NCBI RefSeq assembly: GCF_002940685.1
Contig: NZ_PNFP01000001.1
Location: 62,001 to 126,000, forward strand
DNA length: 64,000 nt
Source of the DNA: Ensifer adhaerens
GTDB taxonomy: Bacteria > Pseudomonadota > Alphaproteobacteria > Rhizobiales > Rhizobiaceae
Reading direction: 5' to 3'
This document shows, in pieces, positions 17,413-26,745 of the stretch; the stretch's first letter is position 1, and each line of letters starts with the position of its first letter. A model generated the notes under the pieces. That model saw nothing but the letters and a program-made list of their open reading frames with translations. It was not told where the DNA came from and did not search any database. Both the position numbers and the translations under genes were made by a program.

Positions 17413-18414
17413 TCAGGCGAGAACGCGGTCATCGTCGCCGAAACGATGCATGCTGCCGACCGTCGGCGTCGCATAAACGATGTCGTCCGGCGCGTAGCGA
17501 TGTTCGCCGAAGAGGCGGACGGTGATGGTGCCGGCCTGCTCGCTGTCGATGTAGACGATGGTGTCGGCGCCGAGGTGTTCGACATGCACCACCTTTCCCT
17601 TCCAGTCGCCGCTTTCGCGCGAAAGCGCCATGTGCTCCGGACGGATGCCGATCGTCTTGGCGCTGCTATCGCCGAGCCGCGCGCCTTCGATGAAGTTCAT
17701 CTGCGGCGAGCCGATGAAGCCGGCGACGAAGACGTTGGCCGGGCGATTGTAAAGATCCATCGGTGAGCCGATCTGCTCGATCTTGCCGGCGTTGAGCACG
17801 ACGATCTTGTCGGCGAGCGTCATCGCCTCCACCTGGTCGTGGGTCACGTAGATCATCGTCGCCTTCAGGCTGCGGTGCAGTCTGGCGATCTCAAGCCGGG
17901 TGTTGACGCGCAGCGCCGCGTCGAGGTTGGAAAGCGGCTCGTCGAACAGGAAGAGCTTCGGTTCGCGCACGATCGCACGGCCGATCGCCACGCGCTGACG
18001 CTGGCCGCCCGAAAGCTCGGCCGGGCGGCGGGCGAGATAGGGGTCGAGCGACAGCATGCTTGCCGCCTTGCCGACCTTGTCCTCGATCTCCGCCTTCGGA
18101 GCGCCGGCCTGCTTCAGGCCGAGGCCCATATTGTCCTTCACCGTCAGGTGCGGATAGAGGGCGTAGGACTGGAACACCATGGCGATGCCGCGCTTGGCCG
18201 GCGCCACGTGACCGACCTCGGTCCCGTCGATCTGCACGCTGCCGGAGGTCGCGTCTTCGAGACCGGCGATGGTGCGCAGCAAGGTCGACTTGCCGCAGCC
18301 GGACGGGCCGACGAAGATGACGAACTCGCCGTCTTTCACCTCGAGGTCGATGCCTTTCAGCACCTCATGGCTACCATAGGCCTTGCGGATGGATTTGAGT
18401 TGAAGCGATCCCAC
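17413..18414 (-). CDS. Sugar ABC transporter ATP-binding protein (UgpC/MalK/MsmK type)
   Basis: A 333-aa ATPase that powers a CUT1 sugar importer at the cytosolic face. Walker [10 protein letters not shown] (36-44), Q-loop Q82, signature LSGGQ (134-138), Walker B LFLFDEP (154-160) and the switch His in YVTHDQ are intact. The C-terminal TOBE/OB regulatory domain (from about 240, with GIRPEHM) is typical of MalK/UgpC. GTG 18414 follows GGGGGCAACCAG, a good ribosome site; the frame extends upstream without one. Last gene of the six-gene leftward operon that begins with murQ. Confidence 0.93.
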   Translation of the reverse strand: MGSLQLKSIRKAYGSHEVLKGIDLEVKDGEFVIFVGPSGCGKSTLLRTIAGLEDATSGSVQIDGTEVGHVAPAKRGIAMVFQSYALYPHLTVKDNMGLGLKQAGAPKAEIEDKVGKAASMLSLDPYLARRPAELSGGQRQRVAIGRAIVREPKLFLFDEPLSNLDAALRVNTRLEIARLHRSLKATMIYVTHDQVEAMTLADKIVVLNAGKIEQIGSPMDLYNRPANVFVAGFIGSPQMNFIEGARLGDSSAKTIGIRPEHMALSRESGDWKGKVVHVEHLGADTIVYIDSEQAGTITVRLFGEHRYAPDDIVYATPTVGSMHRFGDDDRVLA

Positions 18415-18427
18415 CTGGTTGCCCCCT

Positions 18428-19492
18428 TTAAAGTTTGACTGGTCTGCCGGTGCGCACGCTTTCGTCTGCGGCAAGGCAGATGCGTAGCGACTGGACGGCG
18501 TCGTTCATGTGACGGTCGAGGTCGATGTCTTCGCGAATGGCCTTCAGCACATAGGCCTGCTCGCGGTCGCAGAGTTCCTGGTGGCCGGGCTCGCCGTCCA
18601 TCTTCAGGTCTTCGTCAGCCTTGAGGAACCGGCCGTCCGGGCCGGTCTCGGCGCTGTGCAGGCGGATCACCGCGGTCTTGGTGTGCATGTCGATGTCGTC
18701 GGACTTGGCGTTCTGGTCCATGACGATCGACACCGAACCCTTCGGCGACATCACGTCCTTCACGAAGAAGGCGGTTTCCGAGATCATCGGCCCCCAGCCG
18801 GCTTCGTACCAGCCGGCGGACCCATCCTCGAAGATCACCTGCAGGTGGCCGTAATTGTACATGTCGGGCGCGACCTCGTCGGAGAGACGGAGCCCCATGC
18901 CGCGCACTTCCACCGGCTTGGCGTCGGTGATCTGGCACATGACGTCGACATAGTGCACGCCGCAATCGACGATCGGCGACGTCGTCTTCATCAGCGACTT
19001 GTGCGTTTCCCAGGTCGGGCCGCTCGACTGCTGGTTCAGGTTCATGCGGAAGACATAGGGACCGCCTAGCTTGCGGGCTTCGGCGATCAGCCGGATCCAC
19101 GAGGGGTGATGGCGCAGGATGTAGCCGATCACCAGCTTGCGGCCGTGTTTCTTCGCGGTCGCCACGACGCGCTCGGCGTCTGCGACCGTGGTTGCGAGCG
19201 GCTTCTCGACGAAGACGTCGGCGCCGGCTTCGAACGCCATGACGGCAAAGTCGGCATGGCTGTCCGAGTAGGTGCAGATCGCGCAGAGCTCGGGCTTCAG
19301 CTCGGCGAGCGCCGTCTTGAAATCCGGATGGATCGTGTAGCCGCCCAGTTCCTCCGGCAGCGGCACCTTCGAACGATTGACGAGGCCGACGATCTCGAAG
19401 CCGGGATTGTTGTGATAGGCGAGCGCATGGCTGCGCCCCATGTTGCCGAGCCCTGCGACGAGGACCCGGACCGGTTTGCTGCTTGCACTCAC
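18428..19492 (-). CDS. Gfo/Idh/MocA family sugar oxidoreductase
   Basis: A 354-aa NAD(P)-dependent dehydrogenase. The N-terminal Rossmann fold has [10 protein letters not shown] (15-24), and the family EKP motif is at 96-98 ([10 protein letters not shown]). The C-terminal alpha/beta domain carries the active-site region [14 protein letters not shown] with the conserved Asp and His. Family members oxidise or epimerise sugars, inositols and glycosides. The ATG overlaps the stop of the permease gene by 4 bp (ATGA), so translation is coupled. Its place inside a sugar importer operon next to murQ suggests it acts on the imported amino sugar or its lactyl derivative; this is inference. Confidence 0.9.
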   Translation of the reverse strand: MSASSKPVRVLVAGLGNMGRSHALAYHNNPGFEIVGLVNRSKVPLPEELGGYTIHPDFKTALAELKPELCAICTYSDSHADFAVMAFEAGADVFVEKPLATTVADAERVVATAKKHGRKLVIGYILRHHPSWIRLIAEARKLGGPYVFRMNLNQQSSGPTWETHKSLMKTTSPIVDCGVHYVDVMCQITDAKPVEVRGMGLRLSDEVAPDMYNYGHLQVIFEDGSAGWYEAGWGPMISETAFFVKDVMSPKGSVSIVMDQNAKSDDIDMHTKTAVIRLHSAETGPDGRFLKADEDLKMDGEPGHQELCDREQAYVLKAIREDIDLDRHMNDAVQSLRICLAADESVRTGRPVKL

Positions 19493-20328
19493 TTGACTGC
19501 TCCTGCCGTGATGCCGCGGATCAGTTGCCGCGAGAAGATGACGTAGAGGACGAGAACCGGAAGGATGGCGAGCGACAGAGCCGCCAGAACCGCGTTCCAG
19601 TTGGTGACAAACTGGCCGATGAAGATCTGCGAGCCGAGCGTCACGGTCTTGGTCGCTTCCGCCGGTGCGAGGATCAGCGGGAACCAGAGGTCGTTCCAGA
19701 TCGGGATCATCGTGAAGACCGCGACCGTCGCCATCGCCGGCCGGACGAGCGGCAGCACCAGGCGGAAGAAGATCGAATACTCCGACAGCCCGTCAATGCG
19801 CCCGGCGTTCTTCAGGTCATCCGAGACCGTTCGCATGAACTCCGAGAGAATGAAGATAGCGAGCGGCAACCCTTGCGCCGTATAGACCAGGATCAGTGCC
19901 GTCAGCGTATTGACGAGGTTGGCGGCGACCATGCCCTGGAGAATGGCGACGGTGCCGAGCCGGATCGGGATCATGATGCCGATCGCGAGATAGAGGCCCA
20001 TCACGGTGTTGCCGCGGAAGCGGTATTCCGACAGCGCGAAGGCGGCCATGGCGCCGAAGAGCAGCACCAGCGCGATCGAGACGATCGTGACGATGAAGCT
20101 GTTCTGGAAATAGGTGGCGAAGTCGCCCTGGCCGAGAACGGTCTCGTAACCGATCAGGCTGAAGGTCTGCGGCGTCGGGATCGTCAGCGGCGCCCGGAAG
20201 ATCGCGTTGCGATCCTTGAACGAGTTGATGATCGTCAGGAACACCGGGAACAGCGACACGAGCGTGTAGGCGATCAGCGCCACATGCACGAAGCCGGTGC
20301 GGAGAAATGAATCGCGTGCTTTCGACAT
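19489..20328 (-). CDS. Carbohydrate ABC transporter permease (MalG family)
   Basis: A 279-aa inner-membrane subunit with six predicted helices. The cytoplasmic EAA-type loop reads DDLKNAGRIDGLSEYSIFFRLVLP, where the usual EAA is replaced by KNAGRIDG, as often seen in CUT1 MalG-like proteins. ATG 20328 follows GGAG. It overlaps the oxidoreductase gene by 4 bp downstream and lies 11 bp after the partner permease. Confidence 0.93.
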   Translation of the reverse strand: MSKARDSFLRTGFVHVALIAYTLVSLFPVFLTIINSFKDRNAIFRAPLTIPTPQTFSLIGYETVLGQGDFATYFQNSFIVTIVSIALVLLFGAMAAFALSEYRFRGNTVMGLYLAIGIMIPIRLGTVAILQGMVAANLVNTLTALILVYTAQGLPLAIFILSEFMRTVSDDLKNAGRIDGLSEYSIFFRLVLPLVRPAMATVAVFTMIPIWNDLWFPLILAPAEATKTVTLGSQIFIGQFVTNWNAVLAALSLAILPVLVLYVIFSRQLIRGITAGAVK

Positions 20329-20339
20329 CTCCGGTCTCC

Positions 20340-21290
20340 TCAGAACTGGTAGCGGCGCATGCGGCGCTGGATGACGAAGAGGTAGAGCGAGACGCCGGCG
20401 AGGATGATGAGGAACATCACCGTGGCAATCGTCGCGCCCATCGAGCGGTCGCCGAGCTGCAGCTGGAAACCGAAGAAGGTGCGGTAGAGGAGCGTGCCGA
20501 GAATGTCGGTCGAGCCGTCGGGGCCGGCAAGCGCGCCCTGCACCGTGTAGACCAGGTCGAAGGCGTTGAAGTTGCCGACGAAGGTCAGGATCGAGATGAT
20601 GCCGATCGCCGGCAGGATCAGCGGCAGCTTGATCTTCCAGAACTGGCTCCAGCCGGTGACGCCGTCGCATTCGGCAGCCTCGATCACCTCATCGGGAATG
20701 TTGAGCAGGGCGGCATAGATCAGCATCATCGGGATGCCGACATATTGCCAGACCGAGATCAGCGACACGGTGACGAGGGCCGAGCCCGGCTTGCCGAGCC
20801 AGGGCGCAAACAGCGACTTCAGGCCGACGAGGTCGAGCATCCCGGGCGCCACGCCCCAGATCGGCGACAGGATCAGCTTCCAGATGAAGCCGACAATGAC
20901 GAAGGAGAGCAGCGTCGGCAGGAAGATCGCCGTGCGGTAGAAGGTGACGAAGCGTAGCTTCGGGATCGACAGCATGGCGGCGAGCGCAACGCCGATCGGG
21001 TTCTGCACGCACATGTGGATGATGAAGAAGATGACGTTGTTCTTCAGCGCGTTCCAGAAGTCGTGCGCCCAGCGTTCCTCGCCGAACAGCGTCTGGAAAT
21101 TCGCAAGGCCGACAAAGGTCGACTGGCCATCGACGGTGTTGAACAGCGAAAGCCTGAGCGTCTCGATCAACGGCAGGATCATCACCGCCGAATAGACCAG
21201 GAAGGCCGGCAGCAGGAAGACGAGGATGTGCCAGCGTTTCGGCCGCCTTGCGGTCGGCTGTCCCTCTTGCACTGAAAGAGCGTCACTCAT
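20340..21290 (-). CDS. Carbohydrate ABC transporter permease (MalF family)
   Basis: A 316-aa inner-membrane subunit with six helices. The EAA loop is visible (EVIEAAECDGVTGWSQFWKI followed by KLPLILPA). It pairs with the MalG-like subunit to form the channel. ATG 21290 was chosen because it begins a typical Ser/Arg-rich cytoplasmic tail before helix 1 (WHILVFLLPAFLVY); the frame extends upstream without support. The gene is separated by 342 bp from the binding-protein gene, so a second promoter or mRNA processing could act here. Confidence 0.92.
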   Translation of the reverse strand: MSDALSVQEGQPTARRPKRWHILVFLLPAFLVYSAVMILPLIETLRLSLFNTVDGQSTFVGLANFQTLFGEERWAHDFWNALKNNVIFFIIHMCVQNPIGVALAAMLSIPKLRFVTFYRTAIFLPTLLSFVIVGFIWKLILSPIWGVAPGMLDLVGLKSLFAPWLGKPGSALVTVSLISVWQYVGIPMMLIYAALLNIPDEVIEAAECDGVTGWSQFWKIKLPLILPAIGIISILTFVGNFNAFDLVYTVQGALAGPDGSTDILGTLLYRTFFGFQLQLGDRSMGATIATVMFLIILAGVSLYLFVIQRRMRRYQF

Positions 21291-21632
21291 GGATCCATCC
21301 GTTTCTAGAAGACCGGTCCCCAGACAATCATGATGCGCACCGGCGCCACGCGGCCGGTCGCGCCGCATGCCGTCTGCCCCTTTATCGAGGGCTCATGACG
21401 AAGGTTAAGTCTATCGCGTTCTTTTGCAAACGACTGCGTCGGTGGCCTCCCACTGTGGGAGGCCGGTGACGCTTCGGCTGGGGGAGTGCCTTCGTTCGGC
21501 ATGTCGCCCCGCCCGGTCCCTACGGCATCCTTAAATCCATCCGGCTTAGGATGCTCTATGCACGTCCAGGACGTGCGGCGCTGTAGGGCCGACCCTCCCC
21601 GAGAAGGGGAGGGAACCTGTTGCGCTTACGTC
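21291..21632. other. Hairpin-rich spacer between binding-protein and permease genes
   Basis: A 342-bp spacer inside the transporter operon. It has three strong palindromes: GGCCTCCCAC/GTGGGAGGCC (21444-21464), GCACGTCC/GGACGTGC (21560-21576) and CCCTCCCC/GGGGAGGG (21593-21613). None has a T-run. Such spacers after a binding-protein gene commonly protect its 3' end and make it more abundant than the permeases. No ORF with a ribosome site was seen. Confidence 0.6.
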
Positions 21633-22892
21633 TTACTTCGCCGGCTTATACCAGGCGTCGAGGCCCTTCTGCAGCTTCTCGGCGGCAACCTCAGGCGTAT
21701 CCGTGCCGTTGATCACGTTGGCCGATTCAACCCAGGTCTCATTTTCCAGGCTCGGCGTGCCGCGTGCCAGGATCTGGTAGGTCGAGCGGATCGTCGGCTT
21801 GCACTTTTCGCGCCAGGAGACGAATTCCTGGGCGAGCGGGTCGGACATCTTCACCGCGGTCGAGTTGAGGCTGAAGAAGCCCGGCAGCGCGTTGGCGTAG
21901 ATTTCCGCAAACTCCGGCGACGCGACCCAGGTCAGGAAGGTCTTGGCCTGGTCGGCATGTGCGCTCTTGGCGTTCAGGCCGATGCCGATGTCGTTGTGGT
22001 CCGAGATGTAGCAGGTGTCACCGGCGGTTTTGACCGGCGGCGGGAAGGCACCCATCTTGAACTGCGCCTGCGTGTTGAACAGGCCGATTTCCCACGAGCC
22101 GGCCGGATAGATCGCCGCGCGGCCGAGCGTGAAGAGGTTCTGGCTGTCCGGATAGGTCTGGGCTTCGAAGCCGTCGCCGAGATAGTCCTTCCACTTAGCA
22201 AGAACGCGGTAGGGCTCGACCCACGGCTCGTCGGTCAGCTTCTGCTCGCCCTTGATCAGCGCGGCGCGGCCTTCTTCACCCTTCCAGTAATTCGGGCCGA
22301 TGTTCTGGTAGCCCATGGTTGCGGCTTCCCAGAGATCCTTGGTGCCCATTGCCATCGGGATGTAGTTGCCGTCGGCCTTGATCTTGTCGAGGGCGGCGAA
22401 GAATTCCGCTTCCGTCGTCGGGATCTGGATGCCGAGCTGGTCAAAGGCGTCCTTGTTGTAGATGAAGCCGTGGATGACCGACGCCATCGGGACGCAGAAG
22501 GTGGCCGAGCCGTCGTCGGTGGTCCAGGCGGACTTGGCGACCGGCGAGAAGTTTTCCATGCCCGGCAGGCTCGTCAGGTCGGCGAGGTGCTTCTTGTTGT
22601 AAAGTTCGAGCGAGACGTCGAACGGACGGCAGGTGACGAGGTCGCCCGCTGAGCCGGCGTCGAGCTTGGCGTTGAGCGCGGCATTGTATTCGGTCGGCGC
22701 CATCGGGGCGAACTTGACCTTGATGCCCGGGTTCTTGGCTTCAAACGCCGGGATCAGCTTTTCCTGCCAGATCGCCAGGTCGTCGTTGCGCCAGCTTTCG
22801 ATGGTCAGCGTCACGTCCTCGGCGTGCGCCAGACCGGCCGAGCCGAGAATGCTCGACGCAAGCAACAGCCCCTTGATAGTCGTACGGGTCAT
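21633..22892 (-). CDS. Extracellular sugar-binding protein (family 1, CUT1 importer)
   Basis: A 419-aa periplasmic protein. The signal peptide MTRTTIKGLLLASSILGSAG ends at AHA (about residue 25). The mature protein has the SBP_bac_1 pattern: FEAKNPGIKVKF near the N terminus, then GRAAIYPAGSWEIG and a late SPEFAEIYANALPGFFS region. Aromatic residues (W, Y, F) are frequent in the presumed binding cleft. It delivers the ligand to the two permeases downstream. Its placement directly after murQ points to an amino-sugar ligand such as GlcNAc, MurNAc or a disaccharide; the ligand is not readable from sequence. Confidence 0.94.
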   Translation of the reverse strand: MTRTTIKGLLLASSILGSAGLAHAEDVTLTIESWRNDDLAIWQEKLIPAFEAKNPGIKVKFAPMAPTEYNAALNAKLDAGSAGDLVTCRPFDVSLELYNKKHLADLTSLPGMENFSPVAKSAWTTDDGSATFCVPMASVIHGFIYNKDAFDQLGIQIPTTEAEFFAALDKIKADGNYIPMAMGTKDLWEAATMGYQNIGPNYWKGEEGRAALIKGEQKLTDEPWVEPYRVLAKWKDYLGDGFEAQTYPDSQNLFTLGRAAIYPAGSWEIGLFNTQAQFKMGAFPPPVKTAGDTCYISDHNDIGIGLNAKSAHADQAKTFLTWVASPEFAEIYANALPGFFSLNSTAVKMSDPLAQEFVSWREKCKPTIRSTYQILARGTPSLENETWVESANVINGTDTPEVAAEKLQKGLDAWYKPAK

Positions 22893-22948
22893 TTAGCTTC
22901 TCCCTCTTATGTGCGCCGTTTTGGCGCGGTTTGAATCCCAGTCCCTTG

Positions 22949-23845
22949 TCAGGCCGAGACGATATCGATCGCCCGGCGCAGATTCTGCTTGGTCTCTTTA
23001 AGAGCTGCCTCCGCCGCCGTGACATCTTTCGCGCCTGACGCGAGAAGGATCGCGACCTTGACCGAGCCGGAGGCCAGGTTGATCAGCCGGCCGGCCTCGG
23101 CAGCGCTGATGCCGGTAATGTCGGTGACGATGCGGATTGCGCGGCCGTGCAGCTTGATATTGTCGGCGCGCAGGTTGACCATGTGGCCGTCGAGTACGTG
23201 CCCGAGATGAATGCCGACCAGCGTCGAGAACATGTTGAAGGCGATCTTCTGCGCCGTGCCGGCGCCCATGCGGGTCGATCCGGAAACCACTTCCGGCGGC
23301 GTCTGCAGAAGGATCGAGACGTCGGCGTCCTTGAAGAGCGCCGCACCCGCATTGTTGGCGACGGCGATCACCTTGGCGCCGCGCTTGCGGGCCTCGTCGG
23401 CCGCGGCAAGCGCGTAAGGGGTGGAGCCGCTGGCGGAAACGGAAACGAGACAGTCGCCCGCGCCAACGCCGGCCTTGCGCACGTCTTCGCGGGCAAGGTC
23501 CATGTCGTCCTCATAGCCGCCCGCAAGGTCGCTGAGGCTGGCGGTGCCGCCGGCAAGCAGAACGACGATCTGATCCTGGGGAATGCCGTAGGTGCCGGGC
23601 AGCTCGAGCGCATCGGCCATCGCCATCAGGCCGGAGCTGCCCGCGCCGGCATAGGCGAGACGTCGTCCGGATGCGAGGGCTTCGGCTGCGATAGATGCGG
23701 CGGCCGAGATCGACTCGATTGCCGCGTCCACGGCCTTGGATGCCGCCTGTTGGCCGGACGCAAGCAGCCGGAGCGCCAGCGCCGGATGCATAAGATCCAG
23801 GCCCTTGGCGTTGTCGTGGCGCTCTTCGGTCTTCGCTGACGGCAT
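22949..23845 (-). CDS. murQ: N-acetylmuramic acid 6-phosphate etherase
   Basis: A 298-aa SIS-domain lyase that removes D-lactate from MurNAc-6-P to give GlcNAc-6-P, used in peptidoglycan sugar recycling. The N-terminal TEERHDNAKGLDLM matches MurQ. AGAGSSGLMAMADALELPGTYG carries the sugar-phosphate-binding Ser residues and the catalytic Glu. VSGSTRMGAGTAQKIAFNM is the second MurQ signature. It heads the leftward transporter operon and is divergent from the kinase-gntR-nagB-nagA operon. An operator-like element lies 28-44 bp before the ATG. Ribosome site GGAGAT precedes the start. Confidence 0.95.
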   Translation of the reverse strand: MPSAKTEERHDNAKGLDLMHPALALRLLASGQQAASKAVDAAIESISAAASIAAEALASGRRLAYAGAGSSGLMAMADALELPGTYGIPQDQIVVLLAGGTASLSDLAGGYEDDMDLAREDVRKAGVGAGDCLVSVSASGSTPYALAAADEARKRGAKVIAVANNAGAALFKDADVSILLQTPPEVVSGSTRMGAGTAQKIAFNMFSTLVGIHLGHVLDGHMVNLRADNIKLHGRAIRIVTDITGISAAEAGRLINLASGSVKVAILLASGAKDVTAAEAALKETKQNLRRAIDIVSA

Positions 23846-23872
23846 GGGTCGTATCTCCTCTTGGTCAAATTA

Positions 23873-23889
23873 ATGCCAAAAAAATACCA
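23873..23889 (-). promoter_or_regulatory. Operator-like element before murQ
   Basis: Read on the minus strand: TGGTATTTTTTTGGCAT, i.e. TGGTAT-N5-TGGCAT, two direct half-sites 11 bp apart. It differs by one base from the element at 24006-24022, which faces the opposite operon. Candidate binding site for the GntR regulator encoded at 24925. Confidence 0.65.
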
Positions 23890-24005
23890 ATTGTCCAGCG
23901 GAATTTAAGTTTTGGTGTCTGAAAAAACTAAACAGCTAAATTAGCCCTTAAATTTCAACGTATTGCAACGAAATCGAAACTGCGGGCGGAATCAGGCTTG
24001 GTTAT

Positions 24006-24022
24006 TGGTATTTTTTTGGTAT
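24006..24022 (+). promoter_or_regulatory. Operator-like element before the nag operon
   Basis: TGGTATTTTTTTGGTAT: TGGTAT-N5-TGGTAT, direct repeats with an 11-bp period, ending 21 bp before the kinase ATG. With the copy at 23873-23889 it forms an inverted pair flanking the shared intergenic region. Confidence 0.65.
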
Positions 24023-24043
24023 CCTCAATGGGCGGAGGTGCTC

Positions 24044-24928
24044 ATGACAAATTACCTGATCGGAATCGATGGCGGCGGAACGAGCTGCCGGGCTGCCGTG
24101 GCGTCGGCGGATGGGCGCATTCTCGGGCGCGGCAAGGCCGGTGCGGCCAATATCCTGACGGACCCGGAAACCGCGCTTGCCAATATCGGTGAAGCCGCGC
24201 GCGCTGCCTTCGTCGAGGCGGGCCTTGATCCTGAGGGCATCGCCGCTGCCAAGGCGATCGTCGGTGTCGCCGGGCACAATGTCGGCGACGCCGTACATTA
24301 TGTGAAGCGCCGTCTGCCGTTTGCCGCCGCAGACATCGAATCGGATGGTTTGATCGCCCTCCAGGGCGCGCTCGGTAGCCTGGACGGTGCGGTTGCCATT
24401 CTCGGTACGGGCAGCATCTACATCCTACGCCAGGGCAAAAGCGTCAGCTATGTCGGCGGCTGGGGCTTTACCCTCGGCGACCATGGCAGCGGCGCCCGCA
24501 TTGGCCATGCGCTGCTGCAGGAGAGCCTGCTTGCCTTCGACAATATTCACGAAGCCTCGGCCGTCACGGCGTCGGTCCTTGCCGAATTCAACAACGAAGC
24601 GCGCGACGTCGTCGATTTCGCCCGCCTCGCCAAGCCGGGAGAGTTCGGCCGCTATGCGCCGCGGGTTTTCGAAGGTGCTGCATCCGGCGATCCTGTTGCC
24701 GTGCGTATCCTGAAAGCTGCCGCCCTCACGGTCGACGAAGCGCTTGATGTCATCGTGGCGAGGGGCTGTGAACGATTGTGCCTCCTCGGCGGATTGGCGC
24801 CGCTCTATCGCCCCTGGCTTGCCGATCGCCATCAGGCCTTGCTGGTCGAGGCGGAAGCCGACGCGCTGACCGGATCGGTCGCCGTTGCCGCCCAGCGTTT
24901 CGGCACCCAGGCGAGGGCAGGCGCATGA
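24044..24928 (+). CDS. BadF/BcrA-type amino-sugar kinase (GlcNAc or MurNAc/GlcNAc kinase)
   Basis: A 294-aa ATPase of the BadF/BadG/BcrA/BcrD family. The phosphate-1 loop is GIDGGGTSCRAAV (7-19); phosphate-2 is AILGTGSIY; the adenosine motif includes LLGGLAPLY. Bacterial members phosphorylate GlcNAc, and Clostridium MurK of the same family phosphorylates both MurNAc and GlcNAc. MurQ needs MurNAc-6-P and no PTS is seen here, so this kinase is a plausible MurK; that is inference from context. ATG 24044 follows GGAGG. The stop overlaps the GntR start (ATGA). Confidence 0.85.
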   Translation: MTNYLIGIDGGGTSCRAAVASADGRILGRGKAGAANILTDPETALANIGEAARAAFVEAGLDPEGIAAAKAIVGVAGHNVGDAVHYVKRRLPFAAADIESDGLIALQGALGSLDGAVAILGTGSIYILRQGKSVSYVGGWGFTLGDHGSGARIGHALLQESLLAFDNIHEASAVTASVLAEFNNEARDVVDFARLAKPGEFGRYAPRVFEGAASGDPVAVRILKAAALTVDEALDVIVARGCERLCLLGGLAPLYRPWLADRHQALLVEAEADALTGSVAVAAQRFGTQARAGA

Positions 24929-25689
24929 CGCACCAGCTCGCTTCCATTCTGCCGCTCGAGGGCCTGCAGTCCGGAGGGTCGGGGCCGCTCTATCTGAAGC
25001 TCAGGCAATCGCTCGAAGACGCGATCCAGTCCGGCAAGCTCAACCATGGCGACGCGCTGCCGCCGGAGCGCGACCTTGCCGACTATGCCAATATCAGCCG
25101 CGTCACCGTGCGCAAGGCGGTGGACGACCTCGTGCGCGACGGCCTGCTCGTTCGCCGCCACGGCTCCGGCACCTTCGTGGTCAAGCCGGTGTCCAAGGTG
25201 CAGCAGTCGCTGTCGCGATTGACCTCGTTTACCGAAGACATGGCGCGTCGCGGCTTGAACACGCATGCGCGCTGGCTGGAGCGCGGCCTGTTTCATCCTT
25301 CGCCGGATGAGATGATGGCGCTGGGCTTGCCCGCCGATGCCCTGGTCGCCCGCCTCGGGCGCCTGCGCATCGCCGACGACATGCCGCTCGCGATTGAGCG
25401 CGCCAGCATCTCGGCGGAGTTCCTGCCGGATCCGCAGGCCGTGACCTCGTCGCTCTATTCGGCGCTCGACAAGACCCGCTCGCGTCCGGTTCGCGCCGTG
25501 CAGCGCATCTCCGCCTGCAACATCAAGGATCCGGACGCCTCGATGCTCGGCGTCGCCGTCGGCTCGGCCGGCCTCTCCATCGAACGCGTCTCCTATCTCG
25601 CATCGGGCCGCGTCGTCGAATTCACCCGCTCGCTCTACCGGGGCGACGCCTATGACTTTGTCGCGGAACTGACGCTGTCGGAATCCTGA
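24925..25689 (+). CDS. GntR/HutC family regulator of amino-sugar genes (NagQ/YvoA-like)
   Basis: A 254-aa regulator. The N-terminal winged helix (about 20-85) has the GntR core DALPPERDLADYANISRVTV followed by RKAVDDLVRDGLLVRRHGSGTFV. The C-terminal UTRA domain (about 105-250) resembles that of YvoA/NagR and DasR, which bind GlcN-6-P or GlcNAc-6-P. Translationally coupled to the kinase gene. It sits in the operon it most likely controls, with paired operator-like elements in the divergent region 23846-24043. Confidence 0.9.
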   Translation: MTHQLASILPLEGLQSGGSGPLYLKLRQSLEDAIQSGKLNHGDALPPERDLADYANISRVTVRKAVDDLVRDGLLVRRHGSGTFVVKPVSKVQQSLSRLTSFTEDMARRGLNTHARWLERGLFHPSPDEMMALGLPADALVARLGRLRIADDMPLAIERASISAEFLPDPQAVTSSLYSALDKTRSRPVRAVQRISACNIKDPDASMLGVAVGSAGLSIERVSYLASGRVVEFTRSLYRGDAYDFVAELTLSES

Positions 25690-25722
25690 AAGCGACGGCT
25701 CCGCCAAGAAAGGGAATTGATC

Positions 25723-26745
25723 ATGCAGACCAATATGCGCCGAGAAATCGACGAGATCCCCGAAGCCGCCCAGCGTCTGCTGGAGCGCTCCGCCGTCCAG
25801 CTGAAGGCCGCAGGGGCGGCACTTCGCGCCAAGGACCCGGCCTTCCTCGTGACCATCGCCCGTGGCTCCTCCGACCATGCGGCGCTGTTCCTCAAATATG
25901 CGATCGAGCTGCAGGCCGGCGTGCCCGTCGCTTCGCTCGGCCCGTCGCTCGCCTCGATTTATGGCGCCAAGCTGAAGCTCGGCGGCGCTGCCGCGATTGC
26001 GATTTCCCAATCGGGCAAGAGCCCGGATATCGTCGCCATGGCGCAGGCCGCGACCGATGCCGGCGCCGTCTCGATCGCGCTCACCAACACGCTGCCCTCG
26101 CCGATCTCTGAGGCCTGCACCAACCCGCTCGACATCCTCGCCGGCCCGGAACTCGCCGTGGCCGCCACCAAGTCCTACGTCAACTCGATCGTTGCCGGCC
26201 TTGCGGTGCTCGGCGAGTGGACCGGTGACGCAGCACTTCAGCGCGCGGTCGCCGACCTGCCGAACCAGTTTGCCAAGGCCGTCAAGCTCGACTGGCAGGC
26301 CTTTGCCGACGATCTCGGCGAGGCCGAATCGCTCTATGTCCTCGGTCGCGGCCCGGCGCTGGCCATTGCCAGCGAAGCGGCGCTGAAGTTCAAGGAAACC
26401 TCCGGCATGCATGCGGAAGCCTATTCGGCAGCCGAAGTGCTGCATGGGCCGGTGGCGCTCGTCGGCGCCAAGTTCCCGGTGCTGACACTTGCCGCGCGTG
26501 ATGCCGCCGAAACCTCGGTTGCCGGCATTGCCGACGGTATGGCGGAAAAGGGCGCGGTGGTTCATGCTACCTCGAACCTTGCGGCCAAGGCCAAGCGCCT
26601 GCCCTTCGTCGAGACCGGTCATCCGATCACCGACGCGCTGACGCTGATCCTGCCGTTCTACGGCTTCGTCGAAGCATGGTCGCGTTCGCGCGGTCTCAAC
26701 CCCGACGCGCCGGCAAGCCTCAAGAAGGTAACGGAGACGAGATGA
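25723..26745 (+). CDS. SIS-domain glucosamine-6-phosphate deaminase (isomerizing, NagB-II type)
   Basis: A 340-aa protein with two SIS domains. It resembles the isomerase half of GlmS but has no glutaminase domain. Sugar-phosphate-binding motifs are ARGSSDHAA (46-54) and SQSGKSPD in the first domain, and GRGPALAIASEAALKFKETS in the second. TKSYVNSI and EVLHGP are also GlmS-like. Such stand-alone proteins convert GlcN-6-P to Fru-6-P plus ammonia in nag clusters that lack classical NagB, as here. ATG 25723 was chosen over the in-frame TTG 25717. The stop overlaps the nagA start by 4 bp. Confidence 0.9.
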   Translation: MQTNMRREIDEIPEAAQRLLERSAVQLKAAGAALRAKDPAFLVTIARGSSDHAALFLKYAIELQAGVPVASLGPSLASIYGAKLKLGGAAAIAISQSGKSPDIVAMAQAATDAGAVSIALTNTLPSPISEACTNPLDILAGPELAVAATKSYVNSIVAGLAVLGEWTGDAALQRAVADLPNQFAKAVKLDWQAFADDLGEAESLYVLGRGPALAIASEAALKFKETSGMHAEAYSAAEVLHGPVALVGAKFPVLTLAARDAAETSVAGIADGMAEKGAVVHATSNLAAKAKRLPFVETGHPITDALTLILPFYGFVEAWSRSRGLNPDAPASLKKVTETR

